Assembly (NCBI RefSeq): GCF_015351595.1
Contig: NZ_JADKPT010000003.1
Span: 62,001-126,000, forward strand
Origin: Flavobacterium sp. LC2016-12
GTDB taxonomy: Bacteria; Bacteroidota; Bacteroidia; Flavobacteriales; Flavobacteriaceae
Length of the DNA stretch: 64,000 nt
Direction: 5' to 3'
Positions 26,835 through 33,747 of this stretch are shown here, piece after piece. The notes under the pieces were generated by a model. It saw nothing but the letters and a program-made list of their open reading frames with translations, was not told where the DNA came from and did no database searches. Position numbers and translations under genes: made by a program. Within the stretch, counting starts at the first letter, position 1. Each line of letters opens with the position of its first letter.

Positions 26835-27514
26835 TTTTTTTTATTTATTATTATTAGCAAGTCAGAAATTGGATACGCTAAACCTACAATGATTGCAAAT
26901 ATTCCTTCTATAATTTTCCCTTCTGGTATCATAAGTGTAACCGATAACCATATAAGAATTACACAAAATGGATAAATTAGAATCCTTGACATTATCTTTG
27001 AAAAAGACCATTCATTAACTTTTTCATTTTCTAAATTTTGGTCTTTTTTCTGTTTGGAATTATTTAATCCTTCTAAATTATTTATTGTTGTTTTTAATTC
27101 TTCAATCAAAATTTTAGTTTCAAATATTTTAGATTTTGAAAGAAGTAATCGCATTAAAAATCCAATTAAAGTAATCGCAAGAATTGCAAAAATTGTAGTT
27201 ATCAAGTTAGTTGAAATAAATACTGTTACAATTAATATAATTAATACCACGATAGTTACTCTGTCCAAAAAAATATTAAATGGATTTTTTTCCATTTTGA
27301 TTTCCTTCAATTTATTATTTTGGTCAAAAGTTAAATGAAATATTGGGTAGACACCTCTAATAAAGTATGCAGATCTCCAAATTAATATTTCATTATTTCT
27401 AATTTCTCCACTGTATTTGGTAGTATTATACGATTGCGAATCTTTAAAGTGAGTTATAAGATTGCTTTTTTTACTTTGAATAATTAATTTTTCAATATCT
27501 TTCTTATCTACCAT
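26825..27514 (-). CDS. Four-helix membrane protein of unknown function (cassette 7)
   Basis: The 229-residue protein has a soluble N-terminal ~80 residues and two hydrophobic segments (about 84-105, VTIVVLIILIVTVFISTNL; about 107-122). A charged, Lys-rich middle (about 125-170) follows, then two more segments (about 176-196 and 199-222) and a basic tail. I recognise no family. The stop codon TAG lies inside the right edge of repeat A, so the gene fills its cassette completely, as is usual for cassette genes. It is very A+T-rich. It has no link to the neighbouring sugar operons other than position. Confidence 0.7.
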   Translation of the reverse strand: MVDKKDIEKLIIQSKKSNLITHFKDSQSYNTTKYSGEIRNNEILIWRSAYFIRGVYPIFHLTFDQNNKLKEIKMEKNPFNIFLDRVTIVVLIILIVTVFISTNLITTIFAILAITLIGFLMRLLLSKSKIFETKILIEELKTTINNLEGLNNSKQKKDQNLENEKVNEWSFSKIMSRILIYPFCVILIWLSVTLMIPEGKIIEGIFAIIVGLAYPISDLLIIINKKNYS

Positions 27515-27525
27515 TTTTTCTAAAA

Positions 27526-27660
27526 TTACAGCTAATGTCTTGGTACGACAGCGGGTTTTGGACTAAATTAAGCCCATTCTTCGGATTTGCCAAATCATTC
27601 AAATGCAAAACCAACTTTCCATTAAGCCAATTGCTCAAATCCGTTGTATCTGTTAGACGA
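27526..27660 (-). repeat. attC-like repeat B
   Basis: The outer right core GTTAGAC (27652-27658) fits the attC R' consensus GTTRRRY. The inner arms ACGACAGCGGGTTTTGG and CTCAAATCCGTTGTAT pair imperfectly, around a centre containing GGATTTGCCAAATC and TTAAGCC. The left edge (TTACAGCTAAT) belongs to cassette 7. Confidence 0.7.
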
Positions 27661-27778
27661 CGTTGTGACACTTGATGCAGGCAAGTATTGAAATTCGACA
27701 ATAACTCGACTAAGAGATTTTAATATTAATTTCTGTCATAGATTCCGATTTTTTGGCTTCCCATTTTTGCAGGCGCTT

Positions 27779-28234
27779 TTATATTTTGTTTTTACACATC
27801 AAGTATTTACAGATTTCCTCTTTCTTTTCAATAATAATCTTGTCTGTTTCCAAACTTTCCAGCGTATCTGGAGGTAAATTATTGTCTGAACGATATTTTA
27901 TTATTTGTTTTAAAAACTTATCAATTATTTTCTTGTCGACTTCTGAAGCATTTTTCTGATTGAAATCAGTTATTCCTAATATCCAAACATCTGTATATTC
28001 CTGTTTTGCTTTGTATAAAATTGATAATTTATCCGAAAGTTCAAATGATAAATCTTTATTAGTTAAAATGACTAAAGTTGGTCTTGAAGAGCTATAACTT
28101 GCACAAACAAATTGATATGTTGCATATGCTTTCCCATCAAGCTCACGATAGTGATCAGAAATCTCTATACTAACATTTTGCCCGAAAGAAATTTGGAATT
28201 GAAAAATCAAACAGATAAATAATATTTTTTTCAT
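27779..28234 (-). CDS. Small exported protein of unknown function (cassette 6)
   Basis: The 151-residue protein has a clear Sec signal (MKKILFICLIFQFQISFGQ, cleavage near residue 19). It is otherwise a soluble alpha/beta-type sequence (ATYQFVCASYSSSRPTLVILTNKDLSFELSDKL) with a charged C-terminal helix (SLETDKIIIEKKEEICKYLMCKNK). I do not recognise a family. It has its own ~118-bp 3' leader before repeat B. The cassette is bounded by TTCTAAC (28271-28277) and GTTAGAC (27652). Confidence 0.65.
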   Translation of the reverse strand: MKKILFICLIFQFQISFGQNVSIEISDHYRELDGKAYATYQFVCASYSSSRPTLVILTNKDLSFELSDKLSILYKAKQEYTDVWILGITDFNQKNASEVDKKIIDKFLKQIIKYRSDNNLPPDTLESLETDKIIIEKKEEICKYLMCKNKI

Positions 28235-28269
28235 AGTTTTTTTTTAAAAGTCCAATTTCGGAACAATCA

Positions 28270-28403
28270 CTTCTAACTCTTTAACAGTCAATATATTTAA
28301 GATTAAACTAAAGACCATTCTTCGGATTTGCCAAATCATCCCAAATACAAAACCAACTTTCAATTAAGCCAATTGCCTAAATCCGTTGTAGCTGTTATAC
28401 CAC
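28270..28403 (-). repeat. attC-like repeat C (left arm decayed)
   Basis: The right half is intact (TTCGGATTTGCCAAATC, ATTAAGCCAATTGCC, AATCCGTTGTAGCT, core GTTATAC at 28394-28400). The left arm is diverged, with only GATTAAACTAAAG and CTTCTAAC recognisable. The right core overlaps the stop codon of the cassette-5 gene. Confidence 0.65.
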
Positions 28404-28901
28404 GTTTTTCTTTATTTTTCTTTCGTATTCTGTATCAAAACCGAGATAACTAATATCACTTAGTTTTATAATTTCGTTTTCACTCCAATTCGAATCTTCG
28501 TCAATTAAATGTAATTCAACTGAATCATTTGTAGCCCATAATATTTTACCAACAAGAAATGAATCATCATCATCATATGTAAAAATTGACACTATTTCTG
28601 AAACTAAGCTTTTCAATGATTTCTCTAAATCTTTAAATTCATTCAAATTAATGTTAGCTATCAAACTTTCTGAATTGTCTTTTTTCAACTCTGCGTAATT
28701 TTTTTCTTCCCAAGTTCTATATTTTTCAACGTCACTATTTTTTACAATAGTATATCCGTCAAACTCTCCGTTTTCTTCATCAAAATTTAGAAGCATAACT
28801 ATTTCAGAGTTTGCTACAAGACACTTTCCTGTGTAAACATCGTCTACATTTGGCGCAAGCTCAATATCGATTATTAATCTTTGTTCTGCTATTTCTTCCA
28901 T
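28395..28901 (-). CDS. Acidic two-fold repeat protein of unknown function (cassette 5)
   Basis: The 168-residue cytoplasmic protein is strongly acidic. It appears to be an internal duplication: residues ~23-75 (TGKCLVANSEIVMLLNFDEENGEFDGY, IVKNSDVEKYRTWEEK) and ~115-165 (VGKILWATNDSVELHLIDEDSNWSEN, IKLSDISYLGFDTEYERK) align as two similar beta-rich modules ending in a Tyr/charged helix. I recognise no named family, though similar two-module beta proteins are common as lone immunity-type proteins. The TAA stop lies within the cassette's AAC core, leaving no spare sequence. Confidence 0.68.
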   Translation of the reverse strand: MEEIAEQRLIIDIELAPNVDDVYTGKCLVANSEIVMLLNFDEENGEFDGYTIVKNSDVEKYRTWEEKNYAELKKDNSESLIANINLNEFKDLEKSLKSLVSEIVSIFTYDDDDSFLVGKILWATNDSVELHLIDEDSNWSENEIIKLSDISYLGFDTEYERKIKKNVV

Positions 28902-28922
28902 TTGCAGTTACGTGTTTAAAAT

Positions 28923-29060
28923 ATGGTATAACATTCTGGTAATAAGCGGGTTTTGGACTAAATTAAGCCCATTCTTCGGATTTGCCAAATCATCCCAAAT
29001 ACAAAAACAACTTTCCATTAAGCCAATTGCTCAAATCCGTTGTAGTAGCTGTTAGTGGCT
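28923..29060 (-). repeat. attC-like repeat D
   Basis: The left core ATGGTATAAC matches the opposite edge of cassette 5 (GTTATACCA at 28394). The right core GTTAGTGGC (29051-29059) matches the upstream edge of cassette 4. Inner arms AAGCGGGTTTTGG and CTCAAATCCGTTGTA pair, around GGATTTGCCAAATC. Confidence 0.75.
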
Positions 29061-29062
29061 GG

Positions 29063-29866
29063 CTATTTTCCATTTCGTTTAATTAATTCTTTTACAAATT
29101 CAAGTGAAAATTCCGCTTGCTGTTTAGTGTGTTCTATGTCTGTATGAGCAGTAGCGTTTCTCATTCCGCGTATATCATTTATTGCAGGAATATCTTCTTG
29201 GGTAATGATGTTTTCTTTTATCGCAATCTTTATAATATCATTTATTTTATGACGTGGTATTCTGTAATCTTTATCAGTAAGTTTTTTGTAAAGATGAGTT
29301 TCTAATACTTTGAATGATTCTAAAATTGAATTTGAATAATAACCATCGCTAAAAAGTTTGTTTGCATTGTCAAGCTCTATGATTTCTTGATTTTCAATAC
29401 TTTGTTGAGTTTTTATTTTCCGCTCTTTTCTATATGTTATAGCTGTTGCGATTGCAATAACCAATTGTATACTAAGAGTGATTATTGAAGAAATTTTACT
29501 AAAACTTTCTGCTTTAATATTATTTTGGTTAATATAATTAACGTACAATTTAAAAGCAATTATATTAAAAAGAAGTAAAATAGGAGTGATTAGAATAAAG
29601 GCGAATAAAACATAAGCAATCCATAAAAAATAATTAAAAATCTTCCAACTTCCAATTTTAGTTTCTCTTACGACTAGTTCGATTGTATACAAATACAAAC
29701 AAATAGAGAAACCATAAACTGAATATAATAAGTATTTTGCTAATGTTATAGTAGAATAACCTAATTCAATTTCAACGAGTGCTAATTCATCTTTAAATGC
29801 ACTTAAAGAAACCACAAGAGTAACGAAACCTAAAATGACTTCGAATTTTCCTCTAATTTTGTCCAT
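29063..29866 (-). CDS. Membrane-anchored HEPN-like domain protein (cassette 4)
   Basis: The 267-residue protein has four to five hydrophobic segments in its first ~165 residues (for example KYLLYSVYGFSICLYLYTIEL, FNYFLWIAYVLFAFILITPILLLFNIIAF, ISSIITLSIQLVIAIATAI). A cytoplasmic helical domain (about 185-263) follows. There ANKLFSDGYYSNSILESFKVLETHLYKKL and DIRGMRNATAHTD resemble HEPN domains, with Arg236-Asn237 and His241 in the Rx4H arrangement of the HEPN RNase motif. Proteins with membrane segments plus HEPN are often found in phage defence or toxin systems. Activity is inferred only. Confidence 0.7.
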   Translation of the reverse strand: MDKIRGKFEVILGFVTLVVSLSAFKDELALVEIELGYSTITLAKYLLYSVYGFSICLYLYTIELVVRETKIGSWKIFNYFLWIAYVLFAFILITPILLLFNIIAFKLYVNYINQNNIKAESFSKISSIITLSIQLVIAIATAITYRKERKIKTQQSIENQEIIELDNANKLFSDGYYSNSILESFKVLETHLYKKLTDKDYRIPRHKINDIIKIAIKENIITQEDIPAINDIRGMRNATAHTDIEHTKQQAEFSLEFVKELIKRNGK

Positions 29867-29904
29867 AAATATGATTTTTATTTATTCAATTCTGCCGTTA
29901 GCTT

Positions 29905-30040
29905 GCCACTAACGTTCTCGCGCTACAAGTAGTTTGGGACTAAATTAAGCCCTATTCTCGGATTTGCCAAATCTTCTAAATACAAAACCAATTTCAAATT
30001 AAGCCTAATCCCCAAATTGCTTGTAGCGTGTGTTAGTGGC
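29905..30040 (-). repeat. attC-like repeat E (CGCTACAAG type)
   Basis: Outer edges GCCACTAAC and GTTAGTGGC are exact reverse complements. Arms CGCTACAAG and CTTGTAGCG are perfectly complementary, followed by AGTTTGGG paired with CCCAAATT. The centre holds GGATTTGCCAAATC. It is the best-preserved palindrome of the set. Confidence 0.8.
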
Positions 30041-30049
30041 TGGTTTTTT

Positions 30050-30829
30050 TTACGAGCGTTTCAGTTTCATTTCATTTTTGTTTAACGACATAATTAAAAA
30101 TCTGTGACCATAAACAAATTCTTCGCCATTTTTTTTTCCGTCCCCAAACATGCTTAAATATTTTTTTCCATCGAGAAAATCAATTCTATATTCATAAAAA
30201 ACAGTTTTCTGATTTAGATGAAGCAACAATTTATTGTTTTTTTTGAACTCAAAATATTCTTCTTTAGAATTAATATTTTGAATTTTTTCTACTTTGTATT
30301 CTGGCCCATTGTCTACTTTGTCAAATCGTATGTTTCCTTTCCAATAACCGTTGAGAAAAGTGAAAAGTTCATTATTTAAGACTTCTTTTTTCTTTTCAAG
30401 GTTTTTAAGATATTCTCCAAAAATATTTTGTTTAATATCAGAATATTTTAGATTTTCCCAGTTACAAAACTTATATATTTTTATTTCCTTTCCGTCTTTA
30501 GTTATTGTATAGTATTGTACAAAAGAGCTTGTGAATTTTTCTTGGCAATTATTTTGGTATTTATCAACTAATTGCAAAAAAGAGTTTAAAGTTTTAATAT
30601 CGTTTTCGTTTAGTTTAGTTTCAGAATTTAATAAAGCATCCTTATTAGGATTGGTAATTTTACCATAAATTTTTCCATTTCTAATTTCAAACTTCATTTC
30701 TTCTGCTACATAACTTTCATCTCCATAAATATGTTCTATTTTAAGAGTTTTTTCAAAGTTAATTTTTGTCTGTGCTTTTAAGGTAAAAGACAACAATATG
30801 AAAGTCGTAATATAAATGAGTTTATTCAT
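30050..30829 (-). CDS. Exported protein of unknown function (cassette 3)
   Basis: The 259-residue protein has a Sec signal (MNKLIYITTFILLSFTLKAQ, about 1-20). Its soluble part alternates beta strands and Lys-rich loops (VQYYTITKDGKEIKIYKFCNWENLKYSDIKQ). The C-terminal ~110 residues (FLNGYWKGNIRFDKVDNG, FEFKKNNKLLLHL, YEYRIDFLDGKKYLSMFG) look like a small beta-barrel of lipocalin type, but I cannot name the family. The gene fills its cassette between repeats E and F, whose facing edges GTTAGTGGCT and AGCCACTAAC are exact reverse complements. Confidence 0.68.
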   Translation of the reverse strand: MNKLIYITTFILLSFTLKAQTKINFEKTLKIEHIYGDESYVAEEMKFEIRNGKIYGKITNPNKDALLNSETKLNENDIKTLNSFLQLVDKYQNNCQEKFTSSFVQYYTITKDGKEIKIYKFCNWENLKYSDIKQNIFGEYLKNLEKKKEVLNNELFTFLNGYWKGNIRFDKVDNGPEYKVEKIQNINSKEEYFEFKKNNKLLLHLNQKTVFYEYRIDFLDGKKYLSMFGDGKKNGEEFVYGHRFLIMSLNKNEMKLKRS

Positions 30830-30864
30830 TTAAGTTCTGTTTTTATGCGATTTATGTGAAACTA

Positions 30865-31004
30865 GCCACTAACCTCTTGGCACTACAGCGGGTTTGGGAC
30901 TAAATTAAGCCCATTCTTCGGATTTGCCAAATCATCCCAAATACAAAACCAACTTTCCATTGAGCCTATTGCCCAAATCCGTTGTAGTGGCTGTTATGGG
31001 TAGC
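30865..31004 (-). repeat. attC-like repeat F
   Basis: The left core GCCACTAAC belongs to cassette 3 and the right core GTTATGGGTA (30993-31002) to cassette 2. Arms GCACTACAGCGGGTTTGGG and GCCCAAATCCGTTGTAGTG pair with two mismatches over 18 bp, around GGATTTGCCAAATC and two TTAAGCC/TTGAGCC copies. Confidence 0.8.
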
Positions 31005-31067
31005 TTTTATTTCTTTGATTTTTGATATTCTTTTTCAATCTCTTTGTAGATTTCAGAGTTTTTTCCT

Positions 31068-31496
31068 TTAGCAAATATTTGTTCGGAAAGACTTTCCAGA
31101 ATAAGCTTCAAACTTATAAAATAAAAGTATTAAAGGATTTGTTATTTGATTGTAGAATAATGAATTTTGGTCTAAATAAAAAACAACAAATGGTGACTTG
31201 TTTTCCTCAAATGAAAGTAGTTTTATATCTTTCCATTTTACATTTACACCGTTAAAATTATCAATATACTCTTCTTTAGTAAACACAATCATTGGTTTAT
31301 TAATGATTATATGAAGAAAAGCTTTTGTGATTCTAAAATAGAAATAACCTCCAATTAATATCAAAATTATTGGTGGAATAAAACTAAGGGATTTAGTTGC
31401 ATTTAAAAATAATAAAACTGTAGGTGCAACGTAAAATAATATTCCGCCAGTAAAGTATAGTATAACATTAAACTTATTGTAATTTATTCTGTGCAT
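31068..31496 (-). CDS. Two-helix membrane protein, STM3941-like, probably frameshifted near its 3' end (cassette 2)
   Basis: The 142-residue reading frame has two hydrophobic segments (about 11-30 and 37-56) and a beta-rich PH-like part (IVFTKEEYIDNFNGVNVKWKDIKLLSFEE, about 70-98). This resembles the STM3941 group of small membrane proteins. It stops at ...SFRTNIC, but the next frame continues without a break to 31007 as IFAKGKNSEIYKEIEKEYQK plus SKK, a natural-looking C-terminal helix ending right beside the cassette core at 31004. A one-base insertion (or two-base deletion) near 31078-31085 would explain this. The intact product would be about 164 residues. It may be real decay or a sequencing error. 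Confidence 0.65.
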   Translation of the reverse strand: MHRINYNKFNVILYFTGGILFYVAPTVLLFLNATKSLSFIPPIILILIGGYFYFRITKAFLHIIINKPMIVFTKEEYIDNFNGVNVKWKDIKLLSFEENKSPFVVFYLDQNSLFYNQITNPLILLFYKFEAYSGKSFRTNIC

Positions 31497-31525
31497 TTTC
31501 TTTATTTGTACGTTTTCCTAAAGTT

Positions 31526-31658
31526 ACCCATAACGTTCTCGCGCTACAAGCAGTTTGGGATTAATTAAGCCTTATCTTCGGATTTGCCAAATTTGCCAAA
31601 TACAAACCAATTTTTCCATTATGTCAACTGCCCAAATTGCTTGTAGCGTGTGTTGGGC
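31526..31658 (-). repeat. attC-like repeat G (CGCTACAAG type)
   Basis: The left core ACCCATAAC belongs to cassette 2. The right core GTTGGGC (31652-31658) fits GTTRRRY exactly and matches GCCCAAC at 33567-33573, the far edge of cassette 1. Arms CGCTACAAGCAGTTTGGG and CCCAAATTGCTTGTAGCG pair with one mismatch over 18 bp. Confidence 0.8.
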
Positions 31659-31668
31659 ATAGTTTTTT

Positions 31669-32313
31669 TTACATCATCGCATCATAAATTGATTTTGCAC
31701 ACAATGAGTAAGGTTTCTCGTAACCTACTTCAAATTCTATTTCCGACCTAATTGCATTTTTCAAGGTCGGATTAGTTTCTGCGTGGTATCTTTCAATTAA
31801 TCGTATTATCGATTCTAGTCGTTCCTGACGTCTTTCTAATAATTCAGGTCTGTTTAATTTTAATTGTCTTTTAGTTAATTCTCCTTTAGTATTGGCGGGT
31901 TTATTATATATAAAATGACCGAGTGCAAAAATAAAGTCAGAAGGATTTTCTAAATATGGATTTATAAACGGAAGGTTCAAATCGTATTCATCTCCTTTAT
32001 TCATATTGCAAATTTGGCAGGAAAGACCCAAATTCATCCATTCATATGTAAGCTCAGGAAACTTTGTTTTAGCTTTTGGTTTTATATGTTCAATATGTTC
32101 ATATGAAACGTGTGCAATTGTACTTTCGCAGTACATACACTTATTATTGCATTCATCCCTTAATGTTTTTTTGATATCATCTTGATTATATCTACTAGAA
32201 ACGTTTGGTGGTACTTTTTCATTTCTATTTATAAAACCTAAAAGGTCTGTTGTCCAATTAACTTTATTTAAAGTTAATATATTTGGTTCTGCTGATTTAT
32301 TAATTTTTACCAT
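31669..32313 (-). CDS. HNH endonuclease of a Septu-like defence pair (PtuB-like)
   Basis: The 214-residue protein has an HNH core CMYCESTIAHVSYEHIEHIKPK (about 59-80, catalytic His73/His76 region). Asn94 in TYEWMNLGLSC comes next, then a second CxxC, CQICNMNKGD (Cys99, Cys102), giving the zinc-ribbon HNH layout seen in PtuB and retron-associated HNH proteins (TIGR02646-like). It overlaps the upstream ATPase gene by 14 bp, so the two are translated together. In Septu systems this protein is the nuclease effector controlled by the ATPase. Both genes share one cassette bounded by GTTGGGCATA copies. Confidence 0.85.
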   Translation of the reverse strand: MVKINKSAEPNILTLNKVNWTTDLLGFINRNEKVPPNVSSRYNQDDIKKTLRDECNNKCMYCESTIAHVSYEHIEHIKPKAKTKFPELTYEWMNLGLSCQICNMNKGDEYDLNLPFINPYLENPSDFIFALGHFIYNKPANTKGELTKRQLKLNRPELLERRQERLESIIRLIERYHAETNPTLKNAIRSEIEFEVGYEKPYSLCAKSIYDAMM

Positions 32314-33538
32314 CTAACTTCTCAATTGTTTTATCCATTGCAGTAGGCATTAAATTCTCAAGTCCAAGTTCTCTTAATTCTGTTCTCATTGCTTTAAAAA
32401 TATCTGGTGAAATTTCAGAATTACTATATTTTTCTACAATATCGTTCAAAGAGTTTTCAACCCAAATAGGCATAGAAAATGGTACACCAAGAACCTCATT
32501 CAAAATTTCATTCGCATTTTTTGCTTTATTAATTAAGTCTAAATATTCGTTGTAGATTTTGTTATTTTGATTATACCTAAATGCATAAACGTTCGAATCT
32601 TTAACTGAACCAACAATTAAGGGGCTATGAGTAGAAACTATAAACTGAACATTTGGAAAAGCTTCAATTATGGAAGGTAAAATTGAACGTTGAAGAGTAG
32701 CGTGTAAATGATTCTCAATTTCGTCTATTAGCACAGTTATTTGTTGGTTTTCTTTGCCCGAGTAATTAAATATTTGCCAACCTAAATCAATTATTGCACT
32801 AATACCGCCAGAAACAGCATCTAACATAAATTCTCCCGTTTTAGTTATTAAAACTATTTCATAATTCCTAATTGATATTTTCTCAAATCCAATAGATTCT
32901 GGAAGTATTTTTAAAAGTATTTTTTCAAAACCTATGAAGTGTTCCCTCAATTCATGGTCAGGTTCTATGAATTCATTTCCATTACCACCCATTGCCCAAT
33001 TTAATAGGGTTTCTTTAATATAATAATTTGTAGTTTTCATTCCTGAATTTTCAGAATAGTTTTTATAAAACGAGCTTTGATAAGCGAGTTGATATGCCTG
33101 TTCTTTAGTTCTTTTTTGAGTTGATATATGAGGCACAGGTTGATAAAAAAATACTGGCCTATGTGAAGGAATATTCAACCCTTTCATTTCCTGCATATTT
33201 GTTATTTGAATATTGTATTGTGCCTGATCATTATTTGTGGGCAAAACTAATGAGCTTTTTACATCATTTGAATAAGTAATTAGACCAAGTTCATTAGATG
33301 ATTTTTCATTATCAGTTTTAAACCATCTACTAAAAAATCTAAAAAAACCAGTTTTTTCATCTTTCGCTGGTGTTGCTAATTCATTAATTGTCCATCCAAA
33401 ATGTCTAGCTAGAAGGTTTAAAACTGTTGTTTTTCCAGAACCATTTGCTCCAGTTAAAACTGTTAAATTGGGATGGAAATCTATTTCAATTTTCTCAAAT
33501 TGTTTCCAATCGTTAATTATTAATTTATTGAATTTCAT
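32300..33538 (-). CDS. AAA/ABC-type ATPase of a Septu-like defence pair (PtuA-like)
   Basis: The 412-residue protein starts KLIINDWKQFEKIEIDFHPNLTVLTGANGSGKTT, with Walker A at residues 30-38. Walker B follows in TVLIDEIENHLHATLQRS (Asp271, Glu272) and a switch His in STHSPLIVGS (His304). This is the SMC/RecF-like ATPase fold with a long insertion between the motifs (about 70-230), as in OLD, retron and PtuA ATPases. The downstream HNH gene overlaps it. By analogy with Septu the ATPase senses infection or nucleotide depletion and frees the nuclease. It is the first gene of the array's largest cassette. Confidence 0.86.
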   Translation of the reverse strand: MKFNKLIINDWKQFEKIEIDFHPNLTVLTGANGSGKTTVLNLLARHFGWTINELATPAKDEKTGFFRFFSRWFKTDNEKSSNELGLITYSNDVKSSLVLPTNNDQAQYNIQITNMQEMKGLNIPSHRPVFFYQPVPHISTQKRTKEQAYQLAYQSSFYKNYSENSGMKTTNYYIKETLLNWAMGGNGNEFIEPDHELREHFIGFEKILLKILPESIGFEKISIRNYEIVLITKTGEFMLDAVSGGISAIIDLGWQIFNYSGKENQQITVLIDEIENHLHATLQRSILPSIIEAFPNVQFIVSTHSPLIVGSVKDSNVYAFRYNQNNKIYNEYLDLINKAKNANEILNEVLGVPFSMPIWVENSLNDIVEKYSNSEISPDIFKAMRTELRELGLENLMPTAMDKTIEKLDGKN

Positions 33539-33583
33539 TATGTTGTCTGTGTGTTTTTAAAATTATGCCCAACTAGTATATAT

Positions 33584-33642
33584 GTATGACCAAATCATAC
33601 AAAGCCACCCAATCGTGGATAGATATGAATGACAAACGTCAT
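33584..33642. other. Cluster of short inverted repeats at the array's promoter-proximal edge (attI candidate)
   Basis: GTATGA...TCATAC (33584-33600), CCAC...GTGG (about 33606-33618) and ATGAC...GTCAT (33629-33642) lie within 60 bp immediately outside the first cassette core. An integron attI site would be expected here, but no integrase gene and no direct match to a known attI are visible, so this is only a candidate. Confidence 0.25.
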
Positions 33643-33747
33643 ACTTTATTTATTTTCAAATATATATTTTTTTTGACTATAAAATATCCAAAAGACTTTT
33701 AATTTGATTGATGTTTTTTAGCATTTACAGGAAGGAGTGGCTATGCA

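Larger units (their letters stand above)
26722..33573 (-). mobile_element. Integron-like gene-cassette array without an integrase (CALIN-like), seven cassettes
   Basis: Seven units on the minus strand each consist of one gene (one unit has two) followed by an imperfect palindromic repeat of about 113-140 bp. Each unit begins with a core GTTnnn... just upstream of its gene and ends with the reverse complement ...AAC just after its stop, and these cores differ between units but match within each unit. That is the defining geometry of integron cassettes (R' at the start, R'' and the attC palindrome at the end). The array lies exactly between the terminators of two convergent operons. No integrase or certain attI is present. 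An unrelated repeat family cannot be excluded without comparison to other genomes. Confidence 0.72.

Noticed and set aside
27504-27701. 65-residue minus-strand reading frame across repeat B
   Set aside because: It is translated repeat DNA and ends of two cassettes, with no ribosome site or protein-like composition.
31022-31255. 77-residue plus-strand frame within cassette 2
   Set aside because: Antisense to the frameshifted membrane protein, whose minus-strand frame and cassette borders are better supported.
26722-31658. CRISPR array
   Set aside because: The repeats are over 110 bp, palindromic, separated by whole genes, and no cas gene is present.
26722-33573. Genomic island carried by a transposon or conjugative element
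   Set aside because: No transposase, integrase, relaxase or flanking target duplication was found. The GTT/AAC core geometry fits cassettes better.
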